The notes beneath the pieces are model-generated. The model was not told the origin of the DNA. It did no database searches and worked only from the letters and a program-made list of their open reading frames with translations. The translations under genes and the position numbers were made by a program. A stretch of 64,000 bases of DNA from Owenia fusiformis (taxonomy: Eukaryota; Annelida; Polychaeta; Sabellida; Oweniidae). The first letter of the stretch is position 1; each line of letters opens with the position of its first letter. The stretch covers positions 27,936,740 through 28,000,739 of the forward strand of contig CAIIXF020000009.1 of assembly GCA_903813345.2 (NCBI GenBank), given 5' to 3'. This document shows, piece after piece, positions 57,700-64,000 of this stretch.

Positions 57700-59000
57700 A
57701 CACTCTTAAAATTATTACTTGGATTTCTGTACTTGTATATTGAGAAATTGTACTACTCATTTCAAGTAAAATAAAAATTATTCAGTAGTTCAAGATTCTT
57801 TAATTTACTCAGAGAAGTAAAATAATTGCTTAAAAATGGTATTTCACGATTCTTCAAGTAACTTAAAAATTACTTTTTCTCTTCAATTTGAAATAATCAA
57901 TACTTGAATTCTACTTGCTTTAAGCTCAAACTAAGTACACATTTTTGTACTTGTACTTTTGTACTTGTTTGAGGTTAGAAATGACTGGTATTTTACTTGC
58001 TTTAAGCTTATTTGCAGTATTGATTTACTTTCTTTAAGCACTGTTAATACTTATTTTGCACTGTTGAAACTTGGAATTTACTTGTTTAAAGGCCCAATAT
58101 GCTGAATTTAGATGAAAAAATAATCATTAAAACATGTTACTAACACACTCGCTCAAATATGAAACAAAGTTTGATTTGCTTTAATATTGAACCAAGAAAA
58201 AGATAACTCTCATAGAAAAAAGCATTTGAAGTTCAGAGATCATTAGTAGTGCATGCACATGCCAAACAAAGTGCATGTTTTAAATTATGTTTTATTCAAA
58301 AGATTTTCACTTCTATAAAAATGAATGTATCATGTAATACAAACAACTTCTCCATCTTCAATGACATATAAATCCTGACATATGAAGCCTGACAGTTCCG
58401 AAATATTTTTTGATTATGCCTAATTATTGTAAGCTTTTATGTGGTCCGTTTGAGCTGTTGTTGGTGTAAAATGAAAGATAAGGTTCTTATCAATAAATTG
58501 GACATTCTTTAAAATTCAAACATGTCAAACAAAAGTCTGTATTTTGCCCAAAAACATTGTAAATACGCAAAGTGGGCCTTTAAGACTAACAAGCAGTTTG
58601 AATTTGACTTGCTTCAAGCATGATTAATACTTATTTGAGACCGTCAGGACTTGAATTCTACTTGCTTTGAGTTTATTTTCTTTATCAATTTACTTACTTT
58701 AAGCATGGTTTATTCTCGTATTAGATGATTATGACTTGAATTTTACCTGCTTTAAGCATGGTATATACTTATGTAGAATTGTCCTACATGCATTTTACAC
58801 GCTACTTTCAGTATTGATTTTACTTACTGAAGCACGCTTTATTCTAAAATCTGTATAACTCTAAGCAAGTAAAACATTGAAAGCATCTATTTCTGAAAGT
58901 ATGACCAATTCAGACCACAAATGACTGTTTACAAACTAACAACACAGTAAATGTTTAAATAATGTGCAATTAAACCAAATTACAAAATTTAAGTTCTAAG
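57700..59000. repeat. degenerate repeat region with acttgctttaagc motifs
   Basis: acttgctttaag, gtacttgt and acttgaatt phrases recur many times at irregular spacing. It is interrupted by the TTAA element at 58086-58583. No coding signal. Confidence 0.6.
58086..58583. mobile_element. MITE with TTAA target duplication
   Basis: TTAA then AGGCCCA at the left; TGGGCCT then TTAA at the right. The 490-bp insert splits the acttgctttaagc repeat region. TTAA duplications are typical of piggyBac-like or Kolobok elements; the terminal match is short. Confidence 0.65.
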
Positions 59001-59516
59001 TGACACAAGTCATTAAGATCTGATAATACATCCTTTCAAAATTACAATAGGCATATCGAGAGTACATTTAGTTTGCTAAAGTTGGCCTATTTACTTTGGT
59101 TTCACTATTTTTTCTTTAACAGTGAATAACTTAGTTGCTAGTGAGACAGTTATAGTTCTTACATGCATAAAACGAGCCCCAGAATGAAGAAAATGCAAAT
59201 ATCTGGCTCTTCTGGATGACATGACTGTAGCGATAAGAGAAAACTGATAACCATACACTTCCTAAAGGTGCCATAGCATTTAACCATAGTCCTACAATCT
59301 ACAAGTGAACTCCTACTTTTCATAATCTAAATAAAATGTGATTGTGACTGAGCAATTATAACAGACATGATAACTTTTCAGAATTGAAATGTTGCTTCAT
59401 TTTGCTCAGATAATTCAGGAAGAGCTTATTTGAGCTTCATTTTGTTCAACTACATAGGATAAAATTGTTGAATGAACTGAAGCCCCCATTGCTTATTTTT
59501 GATAATATGACAACTA
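59001..59516. other. intergenic DNA, nothing recognised
   Basis: AT-rich with no gene; ends at the TA beside the mariner element. Confidence 0.5.
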
Positions 59517-59699
59517 CAGGGTGACCCAAAAAAATGCAACCCTCCATTTCTTCAATGTTTTTCATAAATGTAGGTTAATTGCCCTGAGATTTGGCACACA
59601 AGGACTTCATTCAATGTGGGATCCTTTGGCAAAGTTTTAATAATCATAGTCTTATATCATTATATTGATAGAGTTATGGTTGTTTCAAAATTTGCTCCA

Positions 59700-60790
59700 G
59701 ATGTGGTCAATTTCGCTGAAAACAAACTTGCAATATTCAAGGAAAACTGTTCATAACATTGATGCATTCTTCCCCATGGGTATGGCTCAAATTTTTGCAG
59801 CCATTGCTTATTGGAGTTCTGCAATTGCGAAAGGGTTATTTTCATACACATTATCCTTTAAATAACCCCATATATAGAAGTCAGGGGCATTGAGATCAAT
59901 ACTTTGGGATGACCATGGGTTCTCCATCCTAGGAGAGATACTGTACTCCGGGTATTGTTCGCGTGCGATTTAATTTCGCTTTGTTCGCGAATGTAGTAAA
60001 ATCGTGAACATTAATCGTCGCCAAATTTGTCATTTAAATCTCCGGGGATTTGAAACGGGACTTTTGATATGTTACGTTCGGTGTATAACGTTTCGTCTAG
60101 TGTTGTTGGGCGATAATTCAAAAAGGCCTAAAATGTCTAACATTTTGAATTGGCTTATTAGGCCAACAAAGGCAAGAACTGTTGACAACAATGATATCCT
60201 ACAAATTGAAGTTAAAAAAGCCATTCAAGAATATTCAAATAAATGCCCTTAACGTGGGAAATACAAACATTACTTGGATTCTGAACGGGCTAAAATAGCC
60301 AGATACGCATTGATTCACGGTAATCGGAAAAAAATTCCACTTGTGCAATTCGCGAAATGTCATCAACTCAAATCAGCGAAATTAAATAGCCGCGAAATTG
60401 CAATTTTGAAAAATCGCGAAATTTTATAGCGTCGAAATTTACCCGGAGTACAGTAATCTTCTCATAGAAATGACTAGTGAGCCAGGCTATGCTATCATAG
60501 AACCACTGTTCTTGTCTATTGAAGCCTCTATGTCACTCTAGAACTGCCTAGAACTTACTGGGAATGCCAATATTGCGCTGTGTGTTATCAGTAACAGCGT
60601 TGCCATTATCAACCTCAAACAAAAAGGGGCTGATGATCTCATGTTTGGAAATTGGCAGCCCAAGTTGTGCATTTAATAGAGTGTAGGGGCCTTTGAAGCA
60701 CTTCATCTGGAATTTGTGATCCCAGAACACATTATTTTTTGAGTTTACATGTTCAGAAAGAAGGGAATGTGATTCATCTGAAAACCTAAC
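59700..60790 (-). pseudogene. broken Tc1/mariner-family (IS630) transposase
   Basis: Read on the minus strand. Near 60790 is VRFSDES followed by a HVNSKNNVFW stretch, matching the FSDEAHF..YVNKQN.R.W region of the family's DDE domain. It continues to SKHEIISPFLFE and NGNAVTDN, then a degraded QWF region near 60500. After the insert at 59941-60453 comes SSQSIDLNAPDFYIWGYLKD, matching the RSPDL.P.DF.LWGYLK block, and VYENNPF. Several stops and frame changes break it. The N-terminal DNA-binding half is absent. Confidence 0.8.
59941..60453. mobile_element. MITE inserted in the mariner element, TA target duplication
   Basis: Ends CTGTACTCCGGGTA and the reverse complement; TA on both sides (59939-59940, 60454-60455). 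The ends also carry ttcgcgaa/cgcgaaatt motifs. An 82-codon frame at 60004-60252 lies inside, with no resemblance that I recognise. The insertion splits the transposase between its QWF and SPDL regions. Confidence 0.82.
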
Positions 60791-61131
60791 ATTGGAAATG
60801 GACGACATTGGGAGCATATTTTGAAACGGCCATAACTCTATCAATATAAGACTATGATTATTGAGACTTTACTAGAGGATCCCACATTGAATGAAGTCCT
60901 TGTGTGCCAAATTTCTGAGCAATTTACCTCCATTTAAGAAAAATATTGAAGAAATGGAGGGTTGCATTTTTTGGGTCACCCTGTATATAAGATATGCCTC
61001 GCACCCAAGGATATGTATAATATTCATTTTAAATAAATATGTTTCATTTTTTTAATTATTTTTAACAGACACACATGCTCTTACAACTTGTAGGTTACAA
61101 GCAACAATTATTCGTGAACACAATAGTTCAA

Positions 61132-61395
61132 CTATCTATATATAACTATATAACCAGAGATGCTACAGGACTTTCTTCCCCCTTTTGTTTTCTTGGTCTT
61201 TAATACTGTAGTATTGTCATTGTGAAGGTGATGAGACAGTCCTGGATGAGCATAAGCCCCTTGCATTTGTACAGTAGACACATTATATAATATGGCACCA
61301 TCATGGAAAAACATTGTACGGGCAGTCCCACTGCAAATTGGTGTTCCATTGTAATTTGTAAACCAAAAAGTGGTTTCCTCAGCTTCACTAAACGT
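61132..61395 (-). CDS. possible terminal coding exon, unrecognised
   Basis: On the minus strand a frame without stops encodes TTFWFTNYNGTPICSG, then MFFHDGAILYN and a basic tail (KTKKTKGGRKS), ending at the stop at 61132. A possible acceptor ends in gtacgtttag at about 61387; another with a better pyrimidine tract lies near 61433 but leads into a different frame. If real, upstream exons would lie to the right, where only satellite is seen, so it may be a pseudogene or chance. I do not recognise the protein. Confidence 0.2.
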   Translation of the reverse strand, partial: TFSEAEETTFWFTNYNGTPICSGTARTMFFHDGAILYNVSTVQMQGAYAHPGLSHHLHNDNTTVLKTKKTKGGRKSCSISGYIVIYR

Positions 61396-62086
61396 ACATC
61401 ATAAAGATTCCCTGTGCTGGAGCCTCTTCCTGGAAGTAAATCAAAGTAAATTATTTTTTCTGTCCTCAATATCTGTTCAAACTTGAAACCTGAGATTGCA
61501 AATCCAAAACTTCATGAGCTAATTTGGTGCATCTTGGAGTTTCCTAGGATGAAGAAAAGAAAGGATATGCAACTCCCTATAGGCCCCATATAAAAATTCT
61601 CACCAGCTTCTGTTTTAAAAACGAGATCTCGTTGGTAGCGAGATATTACGTGACTACTCAAAATGGCGCAGAAGTGTTTCTGAAAATTGTAAAGTTTATG
61701 CTTTAATATTCAATTTACTCGATTATTCGAACATAGGACAAGGAAATAACTTAATCTAATGACATCCTAGGCTTGCTACCAGATTGTTTGTCGGCATTAA
61801 GAACTTAGGTGAGTAGCAAAACCCCTATACTTTCCCGCTTTGTTTACCAAAAAATTTGCCAATTATTTCTCTTGGCACAGGAGAATTTCAGGACAATTCT
61901 AACAGAAACCGTAAAGTTTGCGGCTAATAATGGAATTGAAAATATTGTAACTCTGCAAATTGACTGTTTATTTCATTAAAAACCTCATTAATGTGCTGGA
62001 AATATTACCTCAAAATCTCCCAAAAAATAATTTTTCTGGCATGATGGAGTGTGTACCAGGACCTAAATCTTATTGCTTGGTTCTTT
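61396..62086. other. DNA between the mariner element and the satellite, nothing certain
   Basis: A stretch near 61625-61690 (acgagatctcgt, tactcaaaatggcgcag) has the look of a transcript start, but the ATG there opens only six codons. No gene can be supported. Confidence 0.4.
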
Positions 62087-64000
62087 GGATATACATTTCC
62101 CACCAACAAGTGTTATATCTTGTTGGAAAACTGACATATCCTACTGTGCATTGCAATAAACACAATCTTATTCAATTGATTCAATTTGAAGATATTGGGT
62201 CCCAAAACCATCATAATATTTTTAAAAATCGAATGATCGCTCGATGAGTAAGGGGTGCCGGATCCAAATTACGCGTCTTAGATATTTGGATATACATTTC
62301 CCACTAACAAGTGTTATATCTTGTTGGAAAGCTGACATATCCTACTGTGCATTGCAATAAACACAATCTTATTCAATTGATTCAATTTGAAGATATTGGG
62401 TCCCAAAACCATCATAATATTTTAAAATATCGAATGATCGCTCGATGAGTAAGGGGTGCAAGATCCAAACTTTCACACCTTAGTTCTTTGGATATACATT
62501 TTCCACTAACAAGTGTTATATCTTATTTGAAAGCTGACATATCCTACTGTGCATTGCAATAAACACAATCTTATTCAATTGATTCAATTTAAAGATATTG
62601 GCTCCCAAAACCATCATGATATTTTAAAATATGGAATGATCGATTGGTGCGTAAGTTGTGCCGGATCCAAATTATGCATCTTAGATATTTGGATATACAT
62701 TTCCCACTAACAAGTGTTATATCTTGTTGGAAAGCTGACATATCCTACTGTGCATTGCAATAAACACAATCTTATTCAATTGATTCAATTTGAAGATATT
62801 GGGTCCCAAAACCATCATAATATTTAAAAATATCGAATGATCGCTTGATGAGTAAAGGGTGCCGGATCCAAATTACACATCTTAGATATTTGGATATACA
62901 TTTCCCACTAACAAGTGTTATATCTTGTTGGAAAGCTGACATATCCTACTGTGCATTGCAATAAACACAATCTTATTCAATTGATTCAATTTGAAGATAT
63001 TGGGTCCCAAAACCATGATAATATTTTTAAAAATCGAATGATCGCTCGATGAGTAAAGGGTGCCGGATCCAAATTACGCATCTTAGATATTTGGATATAC
63101 ATTTCCCACTAACAAGTGTTATATCTTGTTTGAAAGCTGACTTATCCTACTGTGCATTGCAATAAACACAATCTTATTCAATTGATTCAATTTGAAGATA
63201 TTGGCTCCCAAAACCATCATGATATTTTAAAATATGGAATGATCGATTGGTGCGTAAGTTGTGCCGGATCCAAATTATGCATCTTAGATATTTGGATATA
63301 CATTTTCCACTAACAAGTGTTATATCTTGTTGGAAAGCTGACATATCCTACTGTGCATTGCAATAAACACAATCTTATTCAATTGATTCAATTTGAAGAT
63401 ATTGGGTCCCAAAACCATGATAATATTTTTAAAAATCGAATGATCGCTCGATGAGTAAAGGGTGCCGGATCCAAATTACGCATCTTAGATATTTGGATAT
63501 ACATTTCCCACTAACAAGTGTTATATCTTGTTTGAAAGCTGACTTATTCTACTGTGCATTGCAATAAATACAATCTTATTCAATTGATTCAATTTGAAGA
63601 TATTGGGTCCCAAAACCATCATAATATTTAAAAATATCGAATGATCGCTTGATGAGTAAAGGGTGCCGGATCCAAATTACACATCTTAGATATTTGGATA
63701 TACATTTCCCACTAACAAGTGTTATATCTTGTTGGAAAGCTGACATATCCTACTGTGCATTGCAATAAACACAATCTTATTCAATTGATTCAATTTGAAG
63801 ATATTGGGTCCCAAAACCATGATAATATTTTTAAAAATCGAATGATCGCTCGATGAGTAAAGGGTGCCGGATCCAAATTACGCATCTTAGATATTTGGAT
63901 ATACATTTCCCACTAACAAGTGTTATATCTTGTTTGAAAGCTGACTTATTCTACTGTGCATTGCAATAAATACAATCTTATTCAATTGATTCAATTTGAA
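62087..64000. repeat. 201-bp satellite array, runs off the right edge
   Basis: The phrase ggatatacatttcccacta restarts near 62087, 62288, 62490, 62691, 62892, 63093, 63294, 63495, 63696 and 63897, a steady 201-bp period over 9.5 units. The units keep aacaagtgttatatcttgtt, ctactgtgcattgcaataaa and ggtgccggatccaaatta. Variants recur with higher-order spacing: gattggtgcgtaagtt at two places 3 units apart, and gctgacttat at 63140, 63540 and 63940, two units apart. Confidence 0.95.

Larger units (their letters stand above)
59517..60983 (-). mobile_element. decayed Tc1/mariner element with about 190-bp terminal inverted repeats
   Basis: Both ends begin CAGGGTGACCCAAAAAA and match inward for roughly 190 bases with scattered changes. 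TA flanks each side (59515-59516, 60984-60985). The body holds a broken transposase on the minus strand and a second inserted element. The helix-turn-helix part of the transposase is missing, so the copy cannot move by itself. Confidence 0.88.

Noticed and set aside
60004-60252. 82-codon frame inside the inner MITE
   Set aside because: The first half is low in coding character and nothing is recognised. A short noncoding MITE is the simpler explanation.
62087-64000. CRISPR-like array
   Set aside because: Units of 201 bp repeat without unique spacers in an animal genome; it is a satellite. The same holds for the 41-bp and 60-bp arrays.

Overview
The window is animal nuclear DNA. It is AT-rich, its genes are split into many small exons with GT..AG introns, and it is crowded with DNA transposons, satellites and retroelements. 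The style of the repeats (tandem cores of about 160 bp inside inverted-repeat elements, a restriction-like-endonuclease retrotransposon, a Transib-like element) and the level of protein similarity suggest a marine invertebrate, most likely a lophotrochozoan such as a mollusc. I cannot name the species. Two conserved genes lie head to head. MAD1L1, the spindle assembly checkpoint protein Mad1, is on the minus strand at 21285 to 2245: 18 coding exons, 753 residues, all splice phases consistent. USP7, ubiquitin-specific protease 7, is on the plus strand at 23602 to 52769: 30 coding exons, 1104 residues, all phases consistent, with the catalytic Cys/His/Asp triad intact. A 2.3 kb gap between the start codons must hold both promoters. 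|| Layout. 1-2048: downstream of MAD1L1, with a 160-bp repeat and a 29-bp minisatellite. 2049-21285: MAD1L1. Its intron 15 holds a complete small plus-strand gene (4809 to about 6036) with TATA box, 5' leader exon, single coding exon and poly(A) signals. It encodes a secreted Gly/Tyr-rich protein with two Ca-binding-like Asp/Asn loops. The same intron holds a solo LTR inserted in the end of an older inverted-repeat element. Intron 2 holds an intact 3.7 kb non-LTR retrotransposon (1129-residue ORF: zinc finger, RT, CCHC, restriction-like endonuclease) joined head to tail to an identical 377-bp copy of its own 3' end. 23602-52769: USP7, whose 13.3 kb first intron is a transposon sink, including a three-level nest at 28.9-31.4 kb. 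52770-59516: USP7 3' UTR and repeats. 59517-60983: a decayed Tc1/mariner element carrying another inserted element. 61.1-61.4 kb: a possible unrecognised exon. 62087-64000: a 201-bp satellite that runs off the window. || The two main genes do unrelated core jobs: checkpoint signalling at kinetochores and deubiquitination. The most distinctive content is the mobile DNA: a likely recent REL retrotransposon in tandem form, a nonautonomous element with RAG/Transib-like termini and 5-bp duplications, and three cases where the interior of an inverted-repeat element has become a satellite array. Exon limits were derived by hand from reading frame, splice signals and family similarity. No database search was possible.
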